Of a DNA stretch of 26,123 nt, positions 16,740-25,175 are shown piece by piece. Below the pieces are notes generated by a model that did not search any database, had not been told where the DNA came from, and saw only the letters and a list, made by a program, of their open reading frames with translations. The translations under genes were made by a program, and so were the position numbers. The stretch covers positions 1 through 26,123 of the forward strand of contig CAWVSL010000039.1 in NCBI GenBank assembly GCA_963933115.1, in the 5' to 3' direction. The stretch is from JALJPB01 sp963933115. GTDB lineage: Bacteria; Pseudomonadota; Gammaproteobacteria; Enterobacterales; Alteromonadaceae. Position 1 is the first letter of the stretch; each line of letters opens with the position of its first letter.

Positions 16740-17189
16740 TATCGCCTTATACTTAATATCATCAGTTATATGCATGATTATACGCTTGAATTAAAACTAT
16801 CTAAAGATTGTTTATTGTTCCCACTAAACAATCTTTATTTTGACAGGCGATAACACCTGCATAGGACTATGGTTTAACAGAGTGTTTTTGACCAGACTCT
16901 TTATCATTCTTTTAAATTATTTACTGTCCATAGCCAATAAAAATATACCGATAGCAGTAATTACACACAATTTAAGTTATCAGTAATTCTAGAGCTCTGA
17001 ATAACTCATAATAATCCACTTAAATCATCACTAAATCATTATTATGTTGATAATTTATGCTCCCTTTATTGTTCTTACTAGCGTATAGCTTCAAGAAAGA
17101 GTAAAATATGCGTCCGTCTAAGGTAGCTGTTTAATTAGAGCAACTACCTAGTTTAGTGTTATTTATTGTTAGAGATGAGTGTAGGGTAA
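16740..17189. promoter_or_regulatory. Divergent ubiF/miaB spacer with hairpins
   Basis: This 450-bp AT-rich spacer between divergent genes has no supported ORF. A 12-bp perfect stem (16803-16814 with 16825-16836, AAAGATTGTTTA/TAAACAATCTTT, 10-nt loop) lies on the ubiF side. A smaller AGGTAG/CTACCT stem (17121-17126 with 17144-17149) lies in the probable miaB leader. TAAAAT at 17102-17107 could be a miaB -10 element, but no matching -35 is evident. Confidence 0.4.
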
Positions 17190-18632
17190 ATGAGTAAAAA
17201 GCTATATATTAAAACTTGGGGCTGTCAAATGAACGAGTATGACTCGCAAAAGATGGCAGAACTTTTAGACTCAACCCATGGTTTTGTTCTCGCTGAAGAA
17301 GCAGAAGATGCTGATGTGATCTTACTTAATACATGTTCTATCCGTGAAAAAGCACAAGAAAAAGTTTTTCATCAGCTTGGCCGATGGAAAACCCTAAAGA
17401 CAAAGAATCCTGATTTAATTATTGGTGTTGGCGGCTGTGTGGCCTCACAAGAAGGTAAAGCTATTCGAGAGCGTGCTCCTTATGTCGATATGGTATTTGG
17501 TCCACAAACTTTGCATCGCCTCCCAGAAATGATCCAGCAAGTCACGGGAGGTAAGAACGCTGTCGTTGACGTTAGTTTCCCTGAAATTGAAAAGTTTGAC
17601 CGCTTGCCTGAACCTAAAGCTGATGGGCCAAGTGCGTTTGTTTCCATTATGGAAGGTTGTAGTAAATACTGTACTTTTTGCGTAGTTCCCTATACTCGTG
17701 GCGAAGAAGTTAGCCGTCCTCTTGATGATATCTTATATGAAATAGCTCAACTCGCTGAACAAGGTGTTCGTGAAGTTAATTTGTTAGGACAAAATGTTAA
17801 TGCCTATCGTGGTGATGCGCATGACGGGAGTATTTGTCGTTTTTCTGACTTGCTGCGTTTGGTTGCTACCATTGATGGTATTGACCGTATACGTTATACC
17901 ACATCACATCCAGTAGAGTTTACTGACGACTTAATTGATGTTTATGCTGAAATACCTGAATTAGTCAGTCATCTTCACTTACCCGTTCAAAGTGGATCAG
18001 ATCGTATTTTAACGCAAATGAAACGTGGTCATACCGCATTAGAGTATAAATCTAAAATTCGTCGATTACGTAAGGTTCGTCCTGATATTGCTCTGTCATC
18101 TGACTTTATTATTGGTTTTCCTGCCGAAACAGAACAAGATTTTGATGCAACAATGGATTTAATTCAAGCGATTGATTTTGACTTAAGCTTTAGCTTTATT
18201 TATAGCGCTCGTCCAGGTACACCTGCAGCAGATATACCCGATGATGTCAGTGATCAAACAAAAAAGGATCGCTTACATTTATTGCAGGATAGAATTACCC
18301 ATCAAGCTTTACGACATGCTCGCCTAATGCTCAATACAGAACAACGTATACTAGTAGAGGGGCCATCAAAGAAAAACCCAATGGAACTGCGTGGTCGGAC
18401 TGAGAATAATCGTATTGTTAACTTTGTTGCACCACATACAGTGATTGGTCAATTTGTTGATGTAAAAATCACCGACGTTTACGCCAACTCATTACGTGGA
18501 GACCTTGTCTGCCAAGAAAGTGAGATGGGTTTGAGAATATCTCATTCACCGGCTGATATTTTAGCGAATTCACATCATCAAAAATCTAAAGATGAAACTA
18601 ATGCCTTAGGTGTTGCTACTTTTAACCCTTAA
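17190..18632 (+). CDS. miaB: tRNA-2-methylthio-N6-dimethylallyladenosine synthase
   Basis: MiaB methylthiolates i6A37 next to the anticodon of UNN-reading tRNAs, a radical-SAM reaction needing two [4Fe-4S] clusters. The 480-residue protein has the N-terminal UPF0004 domain with cluster cysteines C12, C49 and C83 (WGCQMNEYDS, LNTCSIRE, GGCVASQ). The radical-SAM motif CxxxCxxC is at C157, C161 and C164 (EGCSKYCTFCVVPYTRG). The C-terminal TRAM domain lies at about 375-445. The C-terminus runs somewhat past TRAM with a polar tail. It leads the miaB-ybeZ-ybeY-corC-lnt run. The Leu(TAG) and Gln(TTG) tRNAs nearby are not i6A substrates, so the link is positional only. Confidence 0.97.
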   Translation: MSKKLYIKTWGCQMNEYDSQKMAELLDSTHGFVLAEEAEDADVILLNTCSIREKAQEKVFHQLGRWKTLKTKNPDLIIGVGGCVASQEGKAIRERAPYVDMVFGPQTLHRLPEMIQQVTGGKNAVVDVSFPEIEKFDRLPEPKADGPSAFVSIMEGCSKYCTFCVVPYTRGEEVSRPLDDILYEIAQLAEQGVREVNLLGQNVNAYRGDAHDGSICRFSDLLRLVATIDGIDRIRYTTSHPVEFTDDLIDVYAEIPELVSHLHLPVQSGSDRILTQMKRGHTALEYKSKIRRLRKVRPDIALSSDFIIGFPAETEQDFDATMDLIQAIDFDLSFSFIYSARPGTPAADIPDDVSDQTKKDRLHLLQDRITHQALRHARLMLNTEQRILVEGPSKKNPMELRGRTENNRIVNFVAPHTVIGQFVDVKITDVYANSLRGDLVCQESEMGLRISHSPADILANSHHQKSKDETNALGVATFNP

Positions 18633-18721
18633 GCAGATATCAGTTACGATTTGCAATAAGCGAGTTCGCTTATTGCAATACCAACACTCAATAATATCAT
18701 TTAAATAACGGAACTCTTTTT

Positions 18722-19759
18722 TTGACTAAAGAAAATACAATAGAATTTAACTTAGAGCCTGTCGATAACGACAGACAAATTAACCTATGTGGGCCAATGG
18801 ATGATAATTTAAAAACTATTGAACGCCGTTTAGGGGTTAAAATAAATTACCGCGGAAACCATTTCAAAGTAATAGGTCAGCCGGTAAACTGCGTATCGGT
18901 AGTGAAGTTACTGAAGGACTTGTACATTGAGACTGCAACAGTAAAAGGTATTCACAAGGTAATTACTGATGAAGTAATGCACTTAGCGATTACAGAAATT
19001 CCTTTGTTAGAGCAAGCACCAAGTGACATTGAAATTGCAGTTGATAAAGCAATAACAATTAAAACCAAGCGTGGTTTAATCAAAGCTCGTAATAAAAACC
19101 AACAAAGTTATATTCATAATATTCTTCATAATGATATTAGCTTTGGTGTTGGCGTGGCTGGAACAGGTAAAACTTATCTTGCTGTTGCTTGCGCTGTTGA
19201 GGCCTTGGAGCGTCAAGAGGTTAGGCGAATACTACTTACCCGACCTGCTGTTGAAGCAGGAGAAAAGTTAGGTTTTTTACCTGGAGATTTATCTCAAAAG
19301 GTAGATCCTTATTTGCGCCCTCTATACGATGCACTTTTTGAAATGCTCGGCTTTGAAAAAGTCGAAAAATTAATTGAACGTAACGTGATTGAAATTGCAC
19401 CACTGGCTTATATGCGTGGACGTACACTCAACGATGCCTTTATTATTTTAGATGAAAGCCAAAATACCACCGTTGAACAAATGAAAATGTTTTTAACCCG
19501 TATTGGTTTTAATGCCCGAGCAGTCATAACTGGTGATATCACCCAAGTTGATCTACCCAAAGGCCAGACCTCTGGTTTACGCCATGCAATGGATGTACTT
19601 GTTGATATTGATGGTATAAGCTTTGATTTCTTCCAGTCTAAGGATGTTGTTCGTCATCCTGTGGTGGCTCGAATTATTGATGCTTATGATGCCCATGAAA
19701 AAAAACAGACACGTATGGCCGATCAACGTAAAGAGCAAAATGCTCAAAAGTCTAACTAA
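18722..19759 (+). CDS. ybeZ: PhoH-like ATPase YbeZ
   Basis: YbeZ is a PhoH-family P-loop NTPase encoded beside YbeY and thought to work with it in RNA/ribosome metabolism. The 345-residue protein has an N-terminal KH-like region (about 10-90, including NLKTIERRLGVKINYRGNHF). Walker A is GVAGTGKT at 144-151 and Walker B is AFIILDESQNTT. GDITQVDLPKGQTSGLRHA is typical of PhoH. The start is TTG at 18722, with a GGA ribosome site 9 nt upstream; the next in-frame ATG is at codon 26, inside the conserved region. It ends 20 bp before ybeY. Confidence 0.95.
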   Translation: MTKENTIEFNLEPVDNDRQINLCGPMDDNLKTIERRLGVKINYRGNHFKVIGQPVNCVSVVKLLKDLYIETATVKGIHKVITDEVMHLAITEIPLLEQAPSDIEIAVDKAITIKTKRGLIKARNKNQQSYIHNILHNDISFGVGVAGTGKTYLAVACAVEALERQEVRRILLTRPAVEAGEKLGFLPGDLSQKVDPYLRPLYDALFEMLGFEKVEKLIERNVIEIAPLAYMRGRTLNDAFIILDESQNTTVEQMKMFLTRIGFNARAVITGDITQVDLPKGQTSGLRHAMDVLVDIDGISFDFFQSKDVVRHPVVARIIDAYDAHEKKQTRMADQRKEQNAQKSN

Positions 19760-19779
19760 CACTTTTTCAGGTACTAACA

Positions 19780-20229
19780 ATGACTATTGAACTTGATTTG
19801 CAGCGTATTGCAAATGCAGAAAATTTACCAAGTGATGAACAATTCCAGCAGTGGGTTAATTCAGCACTAGAAAATATTAAAACAGATGCTGAGTTAACGA
19901 TAAGATTAGTTGATATAAAAGAGAGTCAACAGCTTAATAACCAATATTGTGGAAAAGATAAACCAACCAATGTTCTATCTTTTCCCTTTGAAGTCCCTGA
20001 TGGGATAGAGCTCAATTTATTAGGCGATATTGTTATTTGTATTGAGGTAGTAGCTCAGGAAGCACTTTCTCAGAATAAAGATTATCATAGCCATTGGGCG
20101 CATATGGTTACACATGGATGCTTGCATTTGTTAGGTTATGATCATATAAGTGACATCGATGCGGTTGAAATGGAAAGTCTAGAAATTAAAATATTAGCAA
20201 AGCTTGGCTTTGTTAACCCTTATAATTGA
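19780..20229 (+). CDS. ybeY: Endoribonuclease YbeY (rRNA maturation factor)
   Basis: YbeY is a zinc-dependent single-strand endoribonuclease involved in 16S rRNA 3'-end maturation and ribosome quality control. The 149-residue protein carries the signature HGCLHLLGYDH, with metal ligands H112, H116 and H122. Upstream conserved pieces are DKPTNVLSFPFE and LLGDIVICIEVVAQEA. It is flanked by ybeZ and corC, the standard gene order. Confidence 0.97.
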   Translation: MTIELDLQRIANAENLPSDEQFQQWVNSALENIKTDAELTIRLVDIKESQQLNNQYCGKDKPTNVLSFPFEVPDGIELNLLGDIVICIEVVAQEALSQNKDYHSHWAHMVTHGCLHLLGYDHISDIDAVEMESLEIKILAKLGFVNPYN

Positions 20230-20255
20230 AAATAAAATAGGAATTTAAAAGCTCT

Positions 20256-21134
20256 ATGAGCGATGACAAACCTCACCCTAGTAGCGGCTCTTCAAGTAAA
20301 TCATTTTTAGATAAAATGATTCAAGTTTTTACTGGAGAACCGAAAAATAAAGAAGAGTTAGTGGAAGTTTTAAACGATGCAGAAGATCGTGATTTAATAA
20401 AACCAGAAACTAAACAGATGATTGAAGGTGTTTTAGAAGTATCTGAAATGCATGTCCGCGATATTATGGTGCCCAGGTCTCAAATGGTCACTTTTGAAAT
20501 TGAACAATCTATGAATGAGTTTATACCAAAAATCATAGAGTCAGGTCATTCCAGGTTCCCTATAGTTAAAGAAGATATCGATCATATTGAAGGTATTTTA
20601 CTGGCTAAAGACCTACTTGCTTATGGTTTTAACCAAGAAGTTAAAAATGTATGTTTAGCAAATTTGATACGACCGGCAATCATAGTTCCTGAAAGTAAGA
20701 AAGTTGAACCACTATTAAAAGAATTTCGTTTGAAGCATCATCATATGGCTATTGTGGTCGATGAATATGGTGGTGTATCTGGCTTAGTTACCATTGAAGA
20801 TATTTTGGAGCTTATTGTTGGTGAGATTGAAGATGAGACTGATGATAAAATTGAAGAAGACATTAAACATTTAGCGAGCAATGTTTATCAATTGAAGGCG
20901 TTGACAGATCTGGAAGATTTTGACGAATACTTTAACTGTCAATATGACAGTAGTGATGCCGATACTATAGGCGGTGTTGTCTTACATAAGTTTGGTCATA
21001 TGCCTAAAAAGGGTGAAACTGTCACTATTGATGACTTTGAATTTAAAATAATATCAGCCGATAAACGCCGGATTCAATTATTACAACTATCGATACCCAA
21101 AGACTATCGTGTCAATGGCAAAATAGCTGATTAA
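20256..21134 (+). CDS. corC: CorC/YbeX family CBS-domain protein
   Basis: A cytoplasmic protein linked to magnesium/cobalt efflux (CorC) and, in E. coli as YbeX, to ribosome metabolism. The 292-residue protein has a short acidic N-terminus, two CBS domains at about 70-190 (VRDIMVPRSQMVTFE at the first, HHHMAIVVDEYGGVSGLVTIEDILE in the second), and a CorC_HlyC transporter-associated domain at about 205-285. There are no transmembrane segments, so it is the soluble form and not a CNNM-type channel. It sits 12 bp before lnt. Confidence 0.95.
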   Translation: MSDDKPHPSSGSSSKSFLDKMIQVFTGEPKNKEELVEVLNDAEDRDLIKPETKQMIEGVLEVSEMHVRDIMVPRSQMVTFEIEQSMNEFIPKIIESGHSRFPIVKEDIDHIEGILLAKDLLAYGFNQEVKNVCLANLIRPAIIVPESKKVEPLLKEFRLKHHHMAIVVDEYGGVSGLVTIEDILELIVGEIEDETDDKIEEDIKHLASNVYQLKALTDLEDFDEYFNCQYDSSDADTIGGVVLHKFGHMPKKGETVTIDDFEFKIISADKRRIQLLQLSIPKDYRVNGKIAD

Positions 21135-21146
21135 TTAGTCAAAACG

Positions 21147-22712
21147 ATGTTAATAAAGAGCGTCAAGCGCCTATTCAATAACTTGAAAGATAGAAATAAC
21201 ATTCTAAGTTTTTTCTTAGGATTAAGCTTGGTTTTTGCCTATGCACCATTTTCACAGTGGTGGCTAGCATTGATAATACCTGCACTTTGGTTTAATTTAA
21301 TTGACCGAAAATCGGTAAAAATCGCGATAAAACAAGGGTTTTTCTTTGGCTTAGGTTGGTTTTGTAGTGGTATCAGCTGGGTTCATGTCTCCATTGATCA
21401 ATTTGGCGGTTTACCTTTAGCTATATCATTACTTTTGATGCTGTTTTTATGCATTTACTTGGCTTTATACCCTGCCATTGCTTGTTACCTGTCTGCACGT
21501 TTAGCCCAGAATAAACAATTAAATCTGTGGTTACTGCCTGCATTCTGGTTAATTAGCGAGTATTTACGTAGTGAAGTATTAACGGGTTTTCCTTGGTTAT
21601 CTCTAGGTTATAGTCAAATTGATGGCCCATTAGCAGCCTATGCTCCTGTCATAGGAGAAATTGGTATTACCTGCTTAATTCTAATTATTAACATCTTGAT
21701 TTTTAAATTAATATTTAAAGTAAAACAACAGGTACCATTGGTAAATATACTTCACTTCACCTCTTTACTGATTATAATACTGCTGACATTTAGCTTACAA
21801 AATATCAGCTGGGTAACACCAACAAACAAATCAATAACAACAGCATTAGTGCAAGCTAACATCACTCAAGATATGAAATGGGCACCTGAACAAGAGTGGC
21901 CAACCATGTTAAAGTTCTTGGAGTTAACGCGGCTTAACTACGATGCTGACTTAATTATTTGGCCCGAATCAGCAGTACCCTCTTGGGAACCAGCAGTTCA
22001 AGAATATTTACAGATGGTTAACCGTTCAGCCAACCTAAACAATAGCGCGATCATAACGGGTATTCTTAATTATGATAATCAAACTAATGATTATTTTAAT
22101 GCATTAATTGTTCTAGGGAATAAAAACACCAATGATGCCGAAGGTGATTATTTTTATAATCATATCAATCGCTATTATAAAAACCATTTATTACCTATAG
22201 GTGAATATGTTCCCTTTGGTGACTTACTTCGTCCACTGGCTCCTTTGTTCAATTTACCTATGTCTTCATTCACCAGAGGAGCTTATGTGCAGCCAAATTT
22301 AATTGCTAATGGTTTGCATATTCTGCCACTTATTTGTTTTGAAATTGCATTTCCAAGACAGTTATCTGCAAATTTAACATCAACAACTGATTTGTTACTG
22401 ACCGTTAGTAATGACGCTTGGTTTGGTGATTCTCATGGGCCTCACCAGCACTTAGAAATTGCGAGAATGCGTGCACTAGAATTTGGTAGGCCTTTGCTTC
22501 GTTCAACTAATAATGGCATTACCGCAGTAGTCGATCATCAAGGAAAAATTATAAAAACTATTCCTCAATTTGAAGAAGCAGTATTAAAAGCAGAAATCAA
22601 CTTAGTCTCTGGCAAAACACCGTACAGCCAATTTGGTAATATACTTACTTGGTTTTTCCCTCTTATGATATTGTTAATAAACTTAGTTATCAGCAGAGTA
22701 ACAAGAATTTAA
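21147..22712 (+). CDS. lnt: Apolipoprotein N-acyltransferase
   Basis: Lnt adds the third acyl chain to the N-terminal cysteine of lipoproteins in the inner membrane, a step usually needed before Lol-dependent sorting, so it acts upstream of LolB encoded in this window. The 521-residue protein has five to six N-terminal membrane helices (about 20-225), then a periplasmic nitrilase-like domain, and a final C-terminal helix (about 500-516). The catalytic triad is visible: Glu274 (IWPESAVPSW), Lys345 (RYYKNHLLPIGEYVPFG) and Cys397 (LPLICFEIAFP). It closes the miaB-lnt run. Confidence 0.97.
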   Translation: MLIKSVKRLFNNLKDRNNILSFFLGLSLVFAYAPFSQWWLALIIPALWFNLIDRKSVKIAIKQGFFFGLGWFCSGISWVHVSIDQFGGLPLAISLLLMLFLCIYLALYPAIACYLSARLAQNKQLNLWLLPAFWLISEYLRSEVLTGFPWLSLGYSQIDGPLAAYAPVIGEIGITCLILIINILIFKLIFKVKQQVPLVNILHFTSLLIIILLTFSLQNISWVTPTNKSITTALVQANITQDMKWAPEQEWPTMLKFLELTRLNYDADLIIWPESAVPSWEPAVQEYLQMVNRSANLNNSAIITGILNYDNQTNDYFNALIVLGNKNTNDAEGDYFYNHINRYYKNHLLPIGEYVPFGDLLRPLAPLFNLPMSSFTRGAYVQPNLIANGLHILPLICFEIAFPRQLSANLTSTTDLLLTVSNDAWFGDSHGPHQHLEIARMRALEFGRPLLRSTNNGITAVVDHQGKIIKTIPQFEEAVLKAEINLVSGKTPYSQFGNILTWFFPLMILLINLVISRVTRI

Positions 22713-23193
22713 ACGCTATAATTATCAGTTAGCTTCACCTGTAATGAAATCATTTCGTATAACTTACTAAAATAAACGATGATAAAATATTTTAGAAAAA
22801 TTAGGAATATAATAACTATAAAACAGCTGTAAAGGTTAACTCATAATACCCTCTCACAACATCTTAAAACCTAATGTTCTAATAATATTGCGTGATATCA
22901 TCTGCCCAATAGTCGACTTTATTTGAAAGCAAAAAGCACTTAGCTGTTATGACTTATTCCTCGAAACAATCTCTTTATAACTGATTTCATCCAAGTCATT
23001 AATCAATAGATTAATAATTATAATTAGACTTAATTACAATTAAATCCCAAAATAAAAATTTATTGCTATAATTAATATTGTTAATATCGTCTATTTTTTA
23101 TACGGAATTTATACCTAATATTTACCCTGTGATTATTAGGTGTTTATTGATGAATAATAATTCATTAAAACTCTTACTTAATAGGAGTAAGTT
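22713..23193. other. 481-bp AT-rich spacer
   Basis: No gene, RNA or mobile element is supported. The region is very AT-rich and all six frames are broken often. A short dyad ACCTAATA/TATTAGGT (23113-23120 with 23134-23141) lies about 50 bp before the next start codon. No canonical lnt terminator was found. Confidence 0.5.
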
Positions 23194-23751
23194 ATGATTA
23201 GGCATTTTTATATTACAGATAGTATTGAACAGTTAGAAGAAGTTGAATTAGAACTTGAGTCAAATGGATTTACAGAACCTCAAATCCATGTATTAAGTGA
23301 TAATGACACTGAAATCGAAGCCCACCATTTACACCCTGTTGAGTCGGTACTAAAACAAGATGTTGTGCATTCAACTGAAGTTGGCAGTATTATTGGTTTA
23401 AGCGGCGCAGCTTTAAGTCTTGTCATCGCTTATACCATGGGTTGGACCAATTCAGAAATTGGTTGGGTACCCTTTATGTTTTTAGCTATTATCATTTTAG
23501 GCTTTTGTACTTGGGAAGGTGGATTTATTGGCATCCAAAAACCCAATATTAACTTTAAACGCTTTCAAGAAGTTTTAAAAAAAGGTAAATATGTGCTTTT
23601 TGTCGACGTTAAAGCTGAGCAAGAACGGACTATTGAGCAGGTAATGAAAAATCATCCACATCTGGAAGTCGCTGGTGTTGGAGAATCTACACCTCATTGG
23701 GTAGTTTGGAGTCAAAACGCATTTAATAGTTTTAAGAAATTTATGCCTTAA
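23194..23751 (+). CDS. Two-helix membrane protein of unknown function
   Basis: A 185-residue protein with an excellent AGGAG ribosome site 6 nt before ATG. The N-terminal soluble part (about 1-60) begins IRHFYITDSIEQLEEVELELE and looks like a small alpha/beta domain. Two hydrophobic helices follow at about 63-82 (small-residue-rich, SIIGLSGAALSLVIAYTMG) and 91-113. The C-terminal part (about 118-185) is another small alpha/beta stretch (KYVLFVDVKAEQERTIEQVM) with a tail HWVVWSQNAFNSFKKF. The layout resembles proteins with a ferredoxin-like or stress-protein-17M-like N-domain plus a membrane hairpin, but I cannot name the family. It appears to be monocistronic, followed by a large palindrome. 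Confidence 0.85.
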   Translation: MIRHFYITDSIEQLEEVELELESNGFTEPQIHVLSDNDTEIEAHHLHPVESVLKQDVVHSTEVGSIIGLSGAALSLVIAYTMGWTNSEIGWVPFMFLAIIILGFCTWEGGFIGIQKPNINFKRFQEVLKKGKYVLFVDVKAEQERTIEQVMKNHPHLEVAGVGESTPHWVVWSQNAFNSFKKFMP

Positions 23752-23793
23752 TAGTTTAAGTGACGTGTACTGATATCTATTATTTTGAGCACA

Positions 23794-23819
23794 CGTTGAA
23801 TTGAATATTCAATTCAACG
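23794..23819. repeat. 26-bp perfect palindrome
   Basis: CGTTGAATTGAAT (23794-23806) is followed directly by its exact complement in reverse (23807-23819). A further TTGAG/CTCAA pair flanks it with a 4-nt bulge on the left. It lies 43 bp after the stop of the 185-residue gene and just before the coxB remnant. In RNA it would form a stable hairpin and may serve as the 3' end of that gene, though no U tract follows. Confidence 0.7.
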
Positions 23820-23825
23820 CTCAAT

Positions 23826-24155
23826 GGTTCTTTAGCCCTTCATTTTATTAGCCCTGGTGGTTCTCTATCATCGCTTCAAACTGCCATAAAATACACGATA
23901 CAGTAAATATAACCTTATGAGTACCAGAACTGTATTTGTCTTAGTTAACTTTTTCATCGCATATACCATTATTCGTTAACGCCATAAAAAAATAGCCGTA
24001 CTCATTATGAACCTGAAAATACTAAATTGGAGGGTATATTAACGATTGTTCTTATTGTTGGCGTGGCGGGGATCTTAATGCCTACCATATTTGTTAGGTC
24101 ATAATTTATTTCTGTTCCTAAATTCACCGAAAAAGTTGAAGTTATTGGTCAGTAA
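23826..24155 (+). pseudogene. Decayed cytochrome c oxidase subunit II (coxB-like), N-terminal part
   Basis: Stitching frames gives a clear subunit II pattern. GSLALHFISP (from 23826) is followed after a one-base shift by WWFSIIASN and HDTVNITL (23855-23917), then a TGA. Another frame gives TVFVLVNFFIAYTIIR (23929-23976), a TAA, then RHKK. A missing A in the run at 23986-23992 then shifts to NSRTHYEPENTKLEG and ILTIVLIVGVAGILMPTIF. A TAA (24102) follows, then FISVPKFTEKVEVIGQ and a final TAA (24153). These match the first membrane helix, the WW segment, the second helix, the HYEPENxKLE loop, the third helix and the VEVxGQ start of the CuA domain in CoxB proteins as I know them. At least three frameshifts and four stops, and no CuA-ligand region, make it a dead fragment. 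No other cytochrome oxidase gene is nearby. Confidence 0.8.
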
Positions 24156-24343
24156 TTCATAAACTAATCTACGAGTTAATTTCACTAAAAACTCGCTATT
24201 TATCCTATTAACTTTCAGAAGGTACCCAGCCATTCTCAATTGTTTGTAGTGCTAAATAAAACAATAGTTTGGGACTATTACGTAGTAATATTAGTATGGA
24301 AAAGTTAGGATCTCAGTACTAACCAACTAATTACCTGAACCAT
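24156..24343. other. Spacer between the coxB remnant and the thiol peroxidase gene
   Basis: This 188-bp stretch shows no continuation of the oxidase sequence: the CuA domain is absent. On the minus strand a short open stretch ends in QTIENGWVPSES and a stop at 24208, but it has no credible start or family. The promoter of the following gene should lie here; no clear box was found. Confidence 0.35.
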
Positions 24344-24991
24344 ATGAAATTAATCTCGTTATTAATACTATTGACTACTAATAGTTTTTTCTTTACTACC
24401 GTAAATGCTCACTCCTTAAAAGAAAACTTACTAGAGTCTACAAGTTTAGTAAAGGCAGGTGAGAAATATTTGACTTTATTGGGTAAACAGATCAATGTTG
24501 GCGATACGGCACCTAATTTCAAAGTAGTGGATAATAGCTTCTCACCTTTTGAATTTAACCAATTCAAACAAAAAGTCATTCTTATTTCAGTGGTACCTAG
24601 CCTTGATACTGGCGTATGCTCACTCCAAACCAAACGTTTCAACGAAGAAGTCGCGAATTTCTCTGAAAATGTAGTAATGTTAACAATTAGCAATGATTTA
24701 CCTTTTGCACAAAAACGCTTTTGCAATACAGAAAAAATTAATAACATCAAGGTGTTGTCTGACAGTGTTTGGCGTGATTTTGGTAGTAAATATGGCTTAT
24801 TAATAAAAGATATGGGACTGCTAACTCGAGCAATTATAATCATAGATAGCCAAGGTAAGATTGCCTATAAAGAATTAGTTGCTAATATTTCTCAACAGCC
24901 AGATTACACGAAGGTACTGGCAAAATTAAAAGCTTTAAGTACATTGGATACGATAGATAATATTAATGCAACTGATAATCAAGGCACTTAG
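24344..24991 (+). CDS. Exported thiol peroxidase, Tpx-type peroxiredoxin
   Basis: This peroxiredoxin of the Tpx subgroup reduces hydroperoxides through a peroxidatic Cys and an intramolecular disulphide. The motif PSLDTGVCSLQTKRFN contains the peroxidatic C92, and LPFAQKRFC contains the resolving C127, spaced almost as in E. coli Tpx (C61/C95). The Tpx core runs from about 45 to 200. Unlike E. coli Tpx, the protein has a hydrophobic N-terminus (residues 3-20) ending in VNAHS, a typical Sec signal with cleavage after NA, so it is probably periplasmic. A ~20-residue polar tail follows the core. There is no obvious ribosome site before the ATG. Family assignment is firm; location is inferred. 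I give no symbol, since the cytoplasmic tpx is probably a separate gene. Confidence 0.9.
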   Translation: MKLISLLILLTTNSFFFTTVNAHSLKENLLESTSLVKAGEKYLTLLGKQINVGDTAPNFKVVDNSFSPFEFNQFKQKVILISVVPSLDTGVCSLQTKRFNEEVANFSENVVMLTISNDLPFAQKRFCNTEKINNIKVLSDSVWRDFGSKYGLLIKDMGLLTRAIIIIDSQGKIAYKELVANISQQPDYTKVLAKLKALSTLDTIDNINATDNQGT

Positions 24992-25175
24992 AATGAAATT
25001 TTAGTAGCGCCCAGTGCCAGAAAGTTTTAACTAAACAAATAAAGAATACAAGAGAATAAACCAGCGCAGAGTAGTTAAATAAACAGAGGTTTTCTTAATT
25101 ATCTTAGTTTATATATCGTCATTGAGCTGAGTGTAATAGTATGTGCCTTTAATTACTTCGTTTAAAGGGAATACT

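Noticed and set aside
22870..23010. Minus-strand stretches with protein-like strings such as DEISYKEIVSRNKS and STIGQMISRNIIRTLGFK
   Set aside because: Interrupted by several stops, and I recognise no family. Unlike the coxB case the pieces do not line up with a known protein.
24208..24331. Minus-strand short frame ending QTIENGWVPSES
   Set aside because: Only about 40 codons from a possible TTG, no ribosome site, no family match that I can name; it could be another gene scrap but the evidence is too thin.
24409..24843. Minus-strand 144-codon frame over the thiol peroxidase gene
   Set aside because: Antisense of a clear Tpx family protein; no independent start signals or family features.
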